From the NCBI GenBank assembly GCA_021234155.1, contig JAJEKV010000002.1, positions 12,941,577 to 13,005,576 of the forward strand: DNA of 64,000 nt, written 5' to 3'. The first letter of the stretch is position 1, and each line of letters starts with the position of its first letter. This document shows positions 27,001-38,759 of the stretch, piece after piece. Both the position numbers and the translations under genes were made by a program. The DNA comes from Isoetes taiwanensis (lineage: Eukaryota > Streptophyta > Lycopodiopsida > Isoetales > Isoetaceae). The notes under the pieces are model-generated. The model had not been told where the DNA came from, did no database searches, and saw nothing but the letters and a program-made list of their open reading frames with translations.

Positions 27001-27329
27001 TTTATGACGACGCTTGGTATCCGACAAACTAAGAAAACCGGCCAGTTGTTGCCGTATGCTATAATGCAAGTGGCTTTTAGAAGCCATATTGCATCGTACC
27101 GCTCCTCATGTTCAAATGTAATTAAATATACGCATTTAACGCCAAGCAATCCCCTTATTCAAAAAATATTCCTAAGTAAATCAGAATAATGATGAGATTT
27201 TTGGTATCCTAGGTGGCATGGGAAAAAGGAGCGGAAATATGATGGAATGGCCGATAGGAGGCCATTTTGAGACCCCAAATCAGCTCTAACATGGCGTGGC
27301 ACTGGCCAACTTCATGCGCATAACCGATG
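24086..27329. other. No recognisable gene
   Basis: This is AT-rich sequence with poly(T) near 25610-25645 and a run of purines near 26270-26430. Minus-strand frames at 26098-26582 are low-complexity and hydrophobic and look like chance frames opposite the purine run. No feature is supported. Confidence 0.45.
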
Positions 27330-27399
27330 CTTAACTTCTAAATACTTTTCTACGTATTGTACATGCTCTCAATGGTTTTGCTGTACACCAGACATTTGC

Positions 27400-27800
27400 A
27401 ATACTATGACAAAGGTGTCCAAGTATTTCCTCGAAGATGTCGCTCATGAGTCTCATGAACGTAGTCAGGGGCGCTTGATATTCAAAATGGCATTACGTGA
27501 ACTCGTACGCCCATACCCGCCTCTGAAAGCCGCTGTGGATGTCCTCTTCCTTTATTCTCGACTGTGGTAACCTCGACCTTAGGTCAATCTTTTAGAGAAG
27601 ACCTTTGCCCCTTGGAGCCGACATCCATCAAGTCATCCGACTGGGAGGCGTGATTTGTTCTTATGTGCTTGTTCAATTGTCCGTAATCTATGCATCTCTC
27701 AAGCTTCCATCCTTCTTCTTGACAAAGAGGATGGGTGCCCTAAAGAGACGCTTAGGCCCGGAGGAAGCCTAGATCGAACAATTCTAACCGCTTAGTCTGC
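27400..27800 (-). pseudogene. Ty3/gypsy reverse transcriptase remnant
   Basis: On the minus strand, in order, I read APILFVKKKDGS, CIDYGQLNK, KIDLRS, and QAPLTTFMRLMSDIFEEIL. These are the core RT blocks of Ty3/gypsy elements (the VKKKDGSWR, CIDYRxLN, DLRSGYHQ and APxTFxxLM regions). At least three frame changes or stops interrupt it, and the catalytic YLDD block is not intact. It is an old element in the same orientation as the one at 20160-22030. Confidence 0.85.
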
Positions 27801-29500
27801 TAGTTCATGTGTGGTCATTCTATAGCCTGCCGGTCCCCGCCCTAGAGCTTATCTCACATACTCTCTCGTAGAAGGAGTGGTAGAAGCTTCTACCCTCATC
27901 CGGAGGATCGAACTCCTGATCAAGTTGGCTACTGCCGCAACTTGGCCGAAAGCACTTTGTCTTTTGCTTCCTCCCAATCTCGAAGTTTGAAGATGTATGC
28001 TACCCGCTTCTTTATAGACTTGAGCAAAATTTTAAATGCATATACCCATATGGGAGTAATACTCAGAATCTCAATGGCTTTGCCACTGGATCTGGGAAGG
28101 CCACCTTTCCACAATCAATGATGGCCCCCGGCCGGTCCAAGATACTCCATTCCAAACGATCAAGTCATATACTTGCCAATGCCTATTACTTGCCCCCATC
28201 CGGATATTAACTGCAAGTCATGTCAAGTTGATCCTTTTCCAAATAGAAGGTTCATTGCCCGCTTTCGCTAAGATTACGTCTTGGTTTGGACTTAGGCTCT
28301 ACTTCAATATTTCCAACCATCCTGTGGGATGGGTTATGGCTACTTCCTGATTCATCAAGACTACAGCACTCGCCTCACTTTCCCTACCGTGGGGTGATTA
28401 CCTTATAATCGGCCCTGCTTCAGATCTCTATAGCCGCTGGCGGCATCTCCTCGGCTCTCAATATAATCACAGGCCTCCTCGCCTGGGCCCCTGCCCGCGG
28501 AAATCCCATCCGGCCCCAATTCTCAGCCGAAGCCTATAAACAAACATGCGCTCGACGTCGGTAGTCTCATTGGAAACATCTAAAGCAGCCGCTTCTATGC
28601 ATTCTCGGCTTTCCTTAAATAAGTACGCCTCTAGCAGCGACCCCATCGCTTCTCGAGTAGTTGGACTCCTTCCTGCTTGTCCTGAAGGACACACCCTCGC
28701 TTTTCCCCGGCCGCTTCCGGGTTAAGCATGGCATTCTACGCTTGGGCCTCGCCGCCCTAGGGTCAGAATCCCTCGCTGTTTACCTCTATCCCGTAGTGAG
28801 GCCGCTTCTGTGTTGTTCCCCGAGCCCCACCCGCAACCCGCCTTGGACTCCGCCTTCGTGACATCATGGATCGACAGTTCTTACGAAGTTTCCCCGAAGT
28901 TCCTCGCTCAAATTCTTCATGCTTTCCAATCGCTGTTTCTCGCCGCCATTACAGCCTTAGTCTCATAAACTCTTTTCTCGGGTGTACTTCAGCACTGCTC
29001 TGTAGCCTTGTCGCAATTCAGAACTTGGCCGTGATCATGTTTGACTTGTGTTCTCGAGGGACATAGTGGCTCTTTGAGAACTTCTAAATCTCAGATCGAT
29101 CTCAAGCAAGGCTTGGCGCTTCGCATAGCCCTTCCACCGTATCTACCCTCTGCTGGGGCGCTTGCCACCCTCAGCTTTGTCTTTGTCCTTCGGCGCTACA
29201 GGTGGCATACATACTCACTCATATTTCCGCCTATGTCACTTAAGCTTCTACCCTGCTCTTGCCCGAAAGAACTGCTCTCGAAGCCCGGCTTCCGCACACA
29301 TTGCCCAAAGGTCAGTCCAATCTCTTTCCGGGGTAATCCGTATCTAGTATCCTTCGCCTCGCCACAGTTTCACGTCCCGCTGTTCTCGGCCTCTCAGATT
29401 CGAACTGGTGGGTCGAGCTTGAGCCTGAGGTCTCTCATAGGGACCTCCTTCTTATTCCTCCTTGTCTTTCCCCGAATTTCGGTAAGCCATTTGTGGCCCT
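27801..29500 (-). pseudogene. Probable upstream part (protease/gag) of the decayed gypsy element
   Basis: In a minus-strand gypsy element, protease and gag would lie at higher coordinates than the RT at 27400-27800. Frames here (for example 27929-28114 and 28467-28694) are open but show no motif I can name. The region is GC-richer than its flanks, like the RT. The assignment rests on position and composition only. The overlapping plus-strand frames at 28661-29742 are treated as antisense shadows. Confidence 0.35.
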
Positions 29501-31959
29501 ACTGATGCTTGGGCTGTGGGCCTTTTATCCGTCCACTGCTCAGACTGCTGACATCTCCTCTTCCTGGGTCAGGGACCACATCCTTCAACAAGTTCCTTTG
29601 GGCGGCTGTCCATGTGGGCCCCTTCCATCTCGGCCTCCTGCTTTGTTCGGACCGTCGCTGTTCTCGGCCCCAGACAGCCACAATTGGTCATGGTTGTACT
29701 AAGTTGTTTTATTTGTTCTCTTATTATATGCTGCTGGTATAGTTGCCAAATACATCAACAAACATTTAAAGTGTGCAAAAGAGGTTATATTCATATTATA
29801 TAATATGTTTAATACAAAAAAGACTTCCATCAAGATTCTGAATCATTCTTGATAACGCTTCTGTGAGGGATGGATTACTTAGAACTTCTTCACTAAATGC
29901 CCCACCACCACCCCAAGTTCCTAAGGATCGCTTATGGAAGATCCGAAAGCCTCAAATCTTCCACTGCGGTTCGGAGGTATAAGCCGCGGCCACCGCCAGC
30001 CTTCCCTCACGCCTCTCGTAAGGTATGTGGCTTAAGTCAAAACATCGAGTGCTATCAGCTTCCTCTCGGGTAAAGTTTACCAAGGGTGTACGACATCGTA
30101 TCAAATTTTGAAGGACTTAATTTGTGCTTTTTGGGGTACATTTTACGTACATCAAGATACTCATGGTTTGTCAAGCGAGTCGTGACATATGCAATGATTG
30201 CAAGATCATCCCCATATTCCCCTAAATTTTGGTTAACTGTTCAACCACCAACAACTACACTAATGGATCTTCCTAAATTCCCCTTCACAGAGGATCTAAC
30301 ACGAATCCAATTCCGTATAAACGTCACTTGAATCTACAAGAAATAGAAATCAATTTCAACTGCTCATGGAGGGTGAGAATCTAATGGAAGTGATGGTTCT
30401 AAGCGTAAGTATACATTGGCCAAATAAGTATGCCACAAAAACAAATAAATAAAGCAAATGTGTTGACAGTCGGTAGATTGCATCCCTCAGCCAAACGCTT
30501 GGCCCGTGATCAAAGATTAGTTTTTGTGATCGCTTGTTGCAAGACATTTAGACGTGCTTTTTCCCCGCTTTCAACCCAGAATTGGAAATCCTTCCGCTAA
30601 GCAGGAAATCACGGACGAAACTTGAAAAGATGGGCTTCAAGAAGTAAAGTCTCGCTATAATAGCAAAGATAAATTGGCTGCAAAACATTCATCAAGTATC
30701 AATGATTGCCAAGTGCCATAAAACAAGAATGTTTCTTCAAAATTAAGCAAAGATACACAAGAAATTCTATCCAAAGCCGCACAGCATAGCCAAGGGAGCA
30801 ATGTATGGGCTTTAAGGTGAAGGATGCCAAGATCAATAGAATCGATGATTCAATCAGTCGTCGTTCGTGGAATTTGGCTTGATAAATGTGCCTCGCACCA
30901 AAGGTTAGAGATGTCAGCTAAAGAGGGAGAACACAAAGGCCACAATACCCTATATCTCACAGTTTGCTCTTGTAATTAAACCAAATCACTTTGGAGATTA
31001 TAGTTTTCTCCCAAATTCTTTCTTCATGACTTTCTTCGTATATTTGCCTCATCGCAGTGACTCCGTTAATGAATATGTGTGCTAACAATGTGGGTTTCTT
31101 TTGTGTTTTTTGTACGCTTTTGACAAAGGTTTTCCTAAGTATTTGCAAGGATTTAAATACGCCAGCGTATATCTGAAAACTCATTTTGCCGATTTAGCTT
31201 TTTTTTTTCTAACCAACATCCAAGGGCTCACAACAAAAGCCTCGTAGAAGGAATATGCAATCCCCGTGGAAAGCATTTTAGGGCATCTAGTCAAAAAATT
31301 CGCATACCCCGCTGTAGCTTCTTTTCTCAGAAGTTCGTGGTATTTAGGGCTAGGCCTTCCGGAGTCGAAGTTGCTTCCGAGCTTGGCTCGGGTCAAATTT
31401 CATAAAACTAAGGCACACACACACAAGGCTTATTTTAGGAATCAATGGGAAGGCAAAGCAGTCGCTGGTTATGGGGCCTGCACACCCTAAAACTCCGTAA
31501 TGCAATTCTCGGCTCGAACATATGTGTCACGGTTAATAATCTTTGCCTCTGCTTCTGATATACTTTCCTGATCATCCCTTGACTCGTCCGAAATGTGAAA
31601 AAACACGCTCAAGACCTAATTTAGGGCATTTACTCAAAAGATTCAAGTAATTTGTACCTCCCATGGTCACATCATAGTCTTCCTGGCCCACCAGCTACAA
31701 TTCCGTGACTTTTGTTTCTCCATAAGTGCAGTAAAAATGTTGTACCCCTTCTCTCCGGTTTCCTCCGATACCTAGATATGGCTGCATCATTTGCAGAGGT
31801 TCCTTATAGCTTTGGCCCCGGCCAAGCCGCTATTCCGCCTTGGCTGCCCCGCAACACCTGCAAGACTATCCTAAGAGATGGTCCTGCCCTTTCTCGGGCC
31901 TAAGGCGCTTTTCTCAGACCAGTACCCCGCAGGATCCAGTGGTAGCGCCTGCATTTCCA
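29501..31959. other. No recognisable gene
   Basis: Two short stretches (around 31260-31330 and 31615-31680) resemble each other, sharing TTTAGGGCAT followed by CAAAA(A/G)ATTC. No coding motif was identified elsewhere. Confidence 0.4.
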
Positions 31960-32272
31960 AAGGCAAAGATTCTTCATCAGATATCCTTGGGGTTTTATCA
32001 TCCAAGGAGGGATTTTACCCATAGAGATGCAGGAAGGGGAGGGAGACCCATCTGGGGCCAAGTTTGGGTGTATGAAACCTTTAGCTTGTTAATAATCGGC
32101 CCCGTGTCTTGTCTAAGGCAAATGCAGGCCTAATACTAATGGATCTCAGCTCTTCATCACATCAAGGAAGGTTATCAATGGAATGGATGTTGTTTTTGCT
32201 GGGTCGAGGCTGAAGGCACGAGGAGCCCCAAAACTAGAATTGCCGACAGTGGGAGAGTTTCCTCTCAGAAAC
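31960..32272 (+). pseudogene. Cyclophilin (peptidyl-prolyl isomerase) pseudogene
   Basis: Plus-strand frames read, in order, a degenerate version of the cyclophilin core. They begin with a stretch ending RRDFTHRDAGRGGRPIWG (like GGDFT..DG.GG.SI.G). NTNGSQLFITS follows (NTNGSQFFIT), then RKVINGMDVVF (GKVLSGMDVV), VEAEGTRS and IADSG at the C-terminus. Cyclophilins turn proline peptide bonds, and the NTNGSQFFIT block forms part of the active site. About 14 residues between FIT and GKV are missing, and several frame changes occur. No start or complete N-terminus is visible. It is a dead copy, possibly a processed one, since the pieces adjoin without introns. Confidence 0.85.
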
Positions 32273-33324
32273 ATATATCACTTTTGTTCATTTGCTCAAG
32301 ATGTTGAGGCGGTTTCGCGAATTACAACCGGGCAGCTTCCCTAATCCCCTGCACGGTTCGCCTTATACTCTACCCAAAGCTCCATCTTGCGTGCTGATTT
32401 CAGTATATGGTTGTATAGTTGCATTTCGTATGTAGATAAGAACCCTAAAGTTCCTGCTAAGTAACAAAAGGCTTAGGTATAGTTGTGATTTCTATCGAGC
32501 TTCCAAAAGGAGCACTGCCAATGACTAGACCTACCAAAAGACACTTTTTGTGGCACATGTATGATTCTGATGTAGAAAGCTGGTCCAAGAGCTGCACAAA
32601 ATGTTAAATGTAGTGATGGTGGGATGATCTCAGGAAGGAAATTTGCAGAATGGCAACACCAAAACAAGGTATAATGGGGTGTCTGGCTGTCACAATAAGG
32701 ACACTATGATTCTTATACCACAAAGATACTTCTCACAAACATTCTCGCGCATACATGGCTAGAGGTTGCGCTTAGGAGGAGATGCTGTTTAGAGGAGGAT
32801 GCTTACTATGTTTGCTGACACGACACAAATCAAGTGCATGAACTGGAGCAGAGTAGAGAAGGTGCCTGATATTAATACATGGGCACCGCAGCCCAAAAAC
32901 TTCCGCTGTATCTTCTTCTCAAGGAGAGACGGCTCCTTGCAAGTCACTCTGAATACAGTATATATTTATATTATAATCCAGCCACTATCACCATGGAAAT
33001 GGCCGGACAGAGGTGGTCTATTCTCAGAATTCTATTATTCCCATTTATGGTGATTACTAACAATTTATTGCTCTCTTTTTAAAAGAAATTTTCACCTATA
33101 TTTGTACATCTTTTTTCCTCACCACCTATATATATGGTTCTAGCTTTGCATATTTGGCCCTAATCTAAATTTGAACAATGAGACTAGTGATGGCAAAACA
33201 TGCCTTTATTTCTAGTAAGGTCATTGCACTACCAAATTGTCTATATCTACACCTCTACACTATCCTTAAGGCCCCTAAGGCCAAAAAATTTTTAGTTAAA
33301 TGTCAAATCCAACATTATTAATAA
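32273..33324. other. No recognisable gene
   Basis: Only short frames are present and no recognised motif was found. Confidence 0.4.
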
Positions 33325-33692
33325 ACCATTGCATTTGACACATTTAAATTAAAATCCCCTAAACCCCTTCTTTGGGTATATTCACACGGGGTTACGAGGG
33401 CAAATGAGAGCCCCAAAATATATATTTACAATACATGTACAAATTTAACACCATTAAGTACATTCCTTCAAATCTTATAGTATTTTGGTAAACCTTAATA
33501 TACAAAGATACAAAAAATCCTTAGCATACCCCTACAAACGAGGATCAGCTATGTACGTCCAGATCTTTTGGAATAAAGCAACATGCCGTCCAAGGCTCTG
33601 GTCTCAAGTAACCCCCGTGGTGAATATGCACCAAAACCAAAGGGGGTTTAAGGGGATTCTAAATGTGTCAAATGCAATGGTTTGTGCTAATA
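33325..33692. mobile_element. Fold-back (MITE-like) element
   Basis: The left arm at about 33325-33379 (AACCATTGCATTTGACACAT, then CCCCTAAACCCC) is matched by its reverse complement at about 33634-33692. The arms are about 55 bp with a few differences. The 255 bp between them have no coding capacity. The size and arms suit a non-autonomous fold-back transposon. I could not define a target duplication. Confidence 0.7.
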
Positions 33693-33799
33693 CGTTAGCG
33701 TCATCAATCTACTGCCTTTCCACACGCCGCAAACCTTCCGCATTGATCCATACCCACACCCACACGCCGTGTACTTTCGTGTAATGAAGCCAAACAAAT

Positions 33800-34030
33800 C
33801 CGGACATATGTACATTAGTTGTACTAATATTGTAACATTAATGTGATGTACTAATATTGGAACATTAATTAGATGTACCTTTGGATGTACATTGGATGTA
33901 CATTGGATGTACATTAGGCATCGATGGGCTGTTGGTACATTAGATGTCTTGATGTGCACATTAGATGTACATTAGATGTCTGATATCGTCGATTAGAGCT
34001 GGATGGACATTTTATGTACATAGACCATAT
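33800..34030. repeat. Subterminal ATGTACAT-type repeats of copy B
   Basis: At least five ATGTACAT or TGTACATT words occur in this short stretch, several as tandem GGATGTACATT units (33890-33920). They mirror the array at 370-590. Confidence 0.65.
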
Positions 34031-34439
34031 ATTAATTGTACAATAGTATAGTTCAATACTCTTTTGGCATCTGCCGTTTACATCATTTTGCTAACATGGT
34101 CTTTAATGGTTTTGTTATTGCGATGCGAGCTTTATCAATCAGTTTGTATATCGTAATCCCGATACAAAATTCGCCTTGACTGTTCGAAAGTATCTAAACC
34201 ACGATTGCAGGGGGAAATTGAAGGAAGAAACACATGTTGTTGTGTCAAAACATGAGCAAGCCATCTGTCTGAAAGGCCTTCAATGATATGAGGAGATCCC
34301 TACATGTTAATTGCACTTGCTGCTGCAGTGTCTGTGCATCCCAACAAAACAATGGAGTATGTCAAGCAAACAAGAAGACTTTTGATAATGTTAGTATCTT
34401 GTGGAGGTCAGCGGTTTAAGTAGAAATTTGCCCCAACCG

Positions 34440-35956
34440 GATGAATGGCATAAAACTAAAATGCATCAAAGGCTTAATGTGATGAATGTGGAGTGAAGAA
34501 ATTCGGCATCATCCGTCCAAAACGAGGAAGATGGAATTGAAATGTGGTGGCAAGTATATGCATATGTCAATGAGCCATCCAAAAAGGTACATCCGTATAT
34601 TAGATTAGTTGATCGAATGACAAAGCATCTGTTTTGTTAAAGAACATGAAAAATCAGCTTGCTAAGTTTACAGATCATAACTTTACAGCACACTGGCAGA
34701 GCAAACAGTTTAAAAGATGTGTTGAGAAACTCCCGGATAATAGTGTGTTGTCTGTTGTTGACTTTTGGAGAACTACACATTGAAACCGAGACGTAGTGCA
34801 ATCAGAGCATTGGAATCTGATCAAATTAGTATTTTGGTCCATATTTCAATGATGAAAATAGAAGGTAAGCTTAAAAAAACAAAGGTATTTCTATGTTTTG
34901 AGGATGTTAAAGCATGACACTCATTTTGTGCAACATGGTTTTAAATTACATTTGGGGTGGCTTAAGAATAATGGAGGTGGACACATAAACCTTCATTATG
35001 TGTGTGTGGTCGGATGGTTGTGCATCTCAATTCAAATCTCAGACGGGCATGGTATGGAATCTGTAGATACCATGTTGAAAATAAAATTCGAAAGTGATAT
35101 GGAATTTCTTTGGATCTGGCCATGGGAAAGGCACACATGATGGCTGGTATAGCAAAGTTGTGGCTTGAGAGTGGCGAGAGAAAAACAAAATGGCATGCAA
35201 GGTGGTCAGCTTGAAACAAACAGGTTTAAGGGCCAAGGAATCGGATTGTGAAAGGGTGTTTTGGGAGGTTGGAAAACAGATGTGAACGAGCAAACAAGCA
35301 TTCAATTGCAAGACTTTACCCGGTACTCAGCCAGATACATTCACTGTCAACTATAAATCCAAAGCAGATCCAACAAAGTTGCTATGCGGACCACTCTCGT
35401 GCTTTTGTGATGCTTGCATTAACTTCAATTGGTTGAATTGTGAGAACATTAAACATTGTGGAGAATGGTCTCTAAAGTTTGGAGCCCGCGATCATATTGC
35501 CTCTTGTGGTGAAGTTTCAAAATGATGTGATGTGTTTTGTAATGCAAGACGAGGCGAAATGGGTTTAGATGACACTTTGAGGGAGTTTCAGATGTATTTG
35601 TGTCTTTTGCAGCACGCACAATGTGGAAGTTGTTTCATACTATGTTATCATGTGCACCAGGGAAAAGCATGCATTGGAAGAAGATTCAATTGATGACTAT
35701 GGAAATGATTACTCTCTTGGGCACTAGTGTCATTGAAGGACAATATTATGAACTAATCCCAGGCTGCCACAATAACTATAAACTGCTTCCTACTAAGAAT
35801 GTTTTGGTACCTGCAGAATCTGTGATTGGGGTTCGAATCCCATTCAAGAAAGTAAAACACAAGCTGAAGGGGGCAAGCACAGCATTTCACTTGCCAGATG
35901 AAGTCCATGAGACATTGTTATCACAACTTCCAGCAATTGTAGATGACTTGGACTAA
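34440..35956 (+). pseudogene. Transposase relic (RNase H-like, SDG..SQFK / HGKG family)
   Basis: Pieces in all three plus frames follow one family in order. First is FGIIRPKRGRW near 34505. HWQSKQFKRCVEKLP and VLSVVDF follow near 34690-34770, where intact members have a DFAENY block that is broken here. WSDGCASQFKS lies near 35010, and HGKGTHDGWYSKVV near 35120. Then come a tail resembling PGTQ...HSVSTINP near 35320 and a final 118-residue open frame ending at 35956. The SDG and HGKG..DG blocks are typical of a large family of plant and invertebrate transposase-like proteins; I do not know its formal name with certainty. Many stops and shifts make this copy inactive. The last 118 residues are the best-kept part. 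Confidence 0.75.
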
Positions 35957-36056
35957 GTCAGATCTGTGGTACTTTCCAGAAATATTGTAATACTTTGTTC
36001 ATATAAGAGATAAGAACTGAACAAATTTTCATTGTACATGACAAGGACTACTTCAA

Positions 36057-36130
36057 TAGTGCATTAGGTACATCAATGTACATAATATGTACATCCTATG
36101 TACATCTTATGTACATCTGTTGTACATTCC
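36057..36130. repeat. Internal TGTACAT repeats
   Basis: Five TGTACAT-type words lie within 74 bp just after the transposase 3' end, between the converging gene pieces. Similar to the end arrays. Confidence 0.6.
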
Positions 36131-36307
36131 AGAGATATTTGTTAAGTGTAAGTTGATTAGAATTGAACATAAGAAAGTTGAATTACATAAACATTAAAAA
36201 TAGTTTCAGTCATGGCAAAGATAAGAAATGGACAGGTTTTCATGTACAAATGGTTCATATATTTATATTGTGGACATAAATACAACACACCTGAAAGTGA
36301 GCATGGC

Positions 36308-36790
36308 TCATAATTGATGGCCTAGCTTCAAAATGTCAGTAGGAGCCTGATATCTTATGACTATTGCATCATGTCTTCCAGCCCGCCTAGAGGCTGTAGA
36401 GATATCCTCTAACGCAGTAGTCCATGCGGTTTCTATAGCTCGTGCCACCGGCAAACCTTTCCATCCTACATGGCCTTCATCTTCCCGGACACGTGCCTTC
36501 CCCCAAGGGTTGTGCAACAAGTGAGTTGCTGCCAATATACATTTTGTGGTTGCTCGTTCCTCATAGTTTTCAATTTGGTCAACCTTTTCCCACAGTCCAG
36601 GAACAGCAGTATAGAGGCGATAATCGGTCCCCAACCCTATGTGCTTGCAGCTTGTGTTGGTTTCTATTACCTCTGGGTGCAGCAGAACTCTATCTCTTAG
36701 TTTCATAATAGTCTTTTGTGTTTCAGTCCATTCATCTACAAAGCAAATGAAGATTGACTTAATTAGTCTTTTGTGTTTCAGTCCATTCAT
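36308..36790 (-). CDS. Unrecognised C-terminal frame downstream of FCP1-like domain
   Basis: A 160-codon minus-strand frame without recognised motif. It is rich in charged residues and contains short helical-looking stretches (for example WTTALEDISTASRRAGRHDA). Its 5' part overlaps a 55-bp tandem duplication, so the true exon may begin inside the repeat rather than at the first methionine. It lies downstream of the FCP1-like domain on the same strand and could be the last exon of that gene or a separate piece. I do not assign a function. Confidence 0.4.
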   Translation of the reverse strand: MNGLKHKRLIKSIFICFVDEWTETQKTIMKLRDRVLLHPEVIETNTSCKHIGLGTDYRLYTAVPGLWEKVDQIENYEERATTKCILAATHLLHNPWGKARVREDEGHVGWKGLPVARAIETAWTTALEDISTASRRAGRHDAIVIRYQAPTDILKLGHQL

Positions 36791-36818
36791 CTACAAAGCA
36801 AATGAAGATTGACTTAAT
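36709..36818. repeat. Perfect 55-bp tandem duplication
   Basis: The unit beginning TAGTCTTTTGTGTTTCAGTC is present at 36709-36763 and again at 36764-36818 with no difference that I can see. Because 55 is not a multiple of three, the duplication shifts any reading frame across it. Its identity suggests it is recent. Confidence 0.95.
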
Positions 36819-36989
36819 TATGTATACACACTCATAATTGTACCAATAAGAAAGACAGTAAAAACAGAGTACTCAAGTGCAATGAACAAAAACTTTCATA
36901 CATATATTCATAACATTTGAATTTGTACATCAGTTTTAGTCTGTACCAACAATGGGCCACCAGAGGCCAATAACATGTGGCAGTTTTCT

Positions 36990-37690
36990 CCATTGCTTGC
37001 TCCATATATTGACTAAATTTAGGCGTGAGCACCCAAGTTGCTGCCATAGTTTGCCAGCAAAATATTTTCCACCCGCTCTGATATGCTATCTGCTGCATTA
37101 GTCATTGGATGCTCTTTTACATACACTATACCATCTTCAGCCATTTTCAATCCATTAAGCCATGGAATGAGCTCCATGACAAGCAAACTGTCGCCAGCTA
37201 ATATTGGTGTCCAAGAGAAAGGACATATGTAGCTTCCTCACGGGATTCGAGTGGATTTGTATCTCTCGTCATCGATCAAAACTGTATTTCCATAGTACTC
37301 TGGGTACTCTTTCCATACCACAGCTAATGGCTTCACAAACAACCCCTTTTGAGGTTCAGTAGGGTGTTTGTGTGGCAGAGTCCAACACTGCTCCTGGCTG
37401 TAAACAAACTTCAGCTTTATGGAAAAAGCATCACAAATTTGATCCACAATTGGTAGAAGATTTTTAGAAGTGAGTGAAGACCAGATGGCAACATCAAACC
37501 CTTCTCTTACAAATGCAAACGAAGGATGCTAACCTTTTGGCTGCAGATAAAAAACCATTTCCTATATTGAATTGAAGCTCATCTTTTCGGATCTTTTGGT
37601 ATCTTGAGTTAATATTTTTCATTCTTGTGCACACTCTTGCCCAACACGTAATTTAAGTCAAAGATAATGAGCTTTCTCCACAATTAGATG
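36990..37690 (-). pseudogene. FCP1/NIF-like HAD phosphatase domain
   Basis: Minus strand, in order. Near 37675-37640 is KLIIFDLNYVLG, the place of the family motif I (D-x-D/N-G-x-L, with the glycine changed to tyrosine here). Near 37530-37450 is FVREGFDVAIWSSLTSKN, matching the conserved WSS block. Near 37400 is VYSQEQCW, near 37340-37300 LFVKPLAVVW, and near 37280 NTVLIDDERYKS, matching the lysine and DD motifs. After a shift, AGDSLLVMELIPWL follows. The family dephosphorylates proteins such as the RNA polymerase II tail. A stop lies after motif I and a one-base shift lies near 37240. An acceptor-like CAG precedes the motif-I exon near 37697. It was presumably captured from the host. Confidence 0.85.
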
Positions 37691-38069
37691 ATTCACCTGT
37701 CAGCAACAAAACACTTGAGAGTCTATTCACAATTTATAATTACATTTCAGATTACACAATTGAGAAAACACATTGATAATTACACAATTCTTATTTGCAC
37801 AGGTGTAAGTGAGCCAAATAAATTAATTTTTTCATTACTTATTGAGTACAAAGAAGCTCGGAGCATGGCTCATACAAAACTGTAATTCACAAACAAGTCA
37901 AAGGGACTATCTACCCTGTGTAGGAACAACTGCTTGTATATTCATCTCGCCTTCTACAATTAATGCCTCCATTAGATGATCCCTCCGTGACTTGGCATAG
38001 GCATCAGTGAACCAACTGGGTGTCATCTGCATGGTGCACAAGTATTAGAGGACTATACCAACAAATAAC

Positions 38070-38735
38070 TAATAGGAAAATAACATGTTCTACTTACAAA
38101 AATGGAGTTTGGCTGTGCATCAACCACGGCATCTATGAATTTGTGCATGTAAGCCACAATGTACATGCAAGGGTTGCTGGTACTAGTTTCTGGCATTTTA
38201 GGACAGAAGCATCAAAGTTCTTCCTACCATGGTTTAAGCTGTTGGATCCGAGCATCATGTTATTGATCACAAGCTTATGAAACCTGCAAAATTGCAATGT
38301 GAGAATAATTCAAGCATAAGAAATTGCAATATGAGAATAATCAAATCATAAAACTAAAACAGAAACTCATACTTACTTCTGGACCACTTTAGCATCGGGT
38401 ACATAGCCTTTGACAGAGAGAGGATCTCGTATACTTGGGCTAGCTATAGATGGACAAGAGCTTTTCACTTGGGACCAGCAAGCACAAGTATTGCCAATGC
38501 CACATTTTGGCCTTGCAGAATTGGAACAAATATGTATTGGCATCTTGCAATCAAAATGCCATCCAACCCTTCCTTTATGTTAGTGTTCTGTGCATCTCCC
38601 CCCCCCCCGTTCTTGAGGGAATTCACAAAATTCTGGAAGGTGTCCGGTCGAACCGTAAAAAACTTGTGTTTCCAATCAGATGGAAGACATATTAATACAT
38701 AAGATGAGTGACTTAGGGAATGAAATAACATAAAT
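38070..38735 (-). pseudogene. Ulp1-like (C48) cysteine peptidase domain
   Basis: Minus strand. CQYIFVPILQGQNVALAIL near 38560-38490 corresponds to the PI...HWxLxVL block, but the catalytic histidine-tryptophan pair is Asn-Val here. SIRDPL near 38430 matches the iyDSL block with its aspartate. VINNMMLGSNSL comes near 38260. Near 38170, in another frame, NPCMYIVAYMHKFIDAV matches the DCGxyVxxYM block with a cysteine. Ulp1-type peptidases cleave SUMO and are carried by several plant DNA transposon families. The missing histidine and frame change argue that this copy is inactive. I infer the residue equivalences by eye. Confidence 0.7.
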
Positions 38736-38759
38736 ATGTTGAAATGCTAGCCTACCTCC

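Noticed and set aside
28661-29742. Several overlapping plus-strand frames up to 154 codons
   Set aside because: They overlap one another in all frames in GC-rich DNA upstream of a minus-strand gypsy RT and show no motif.
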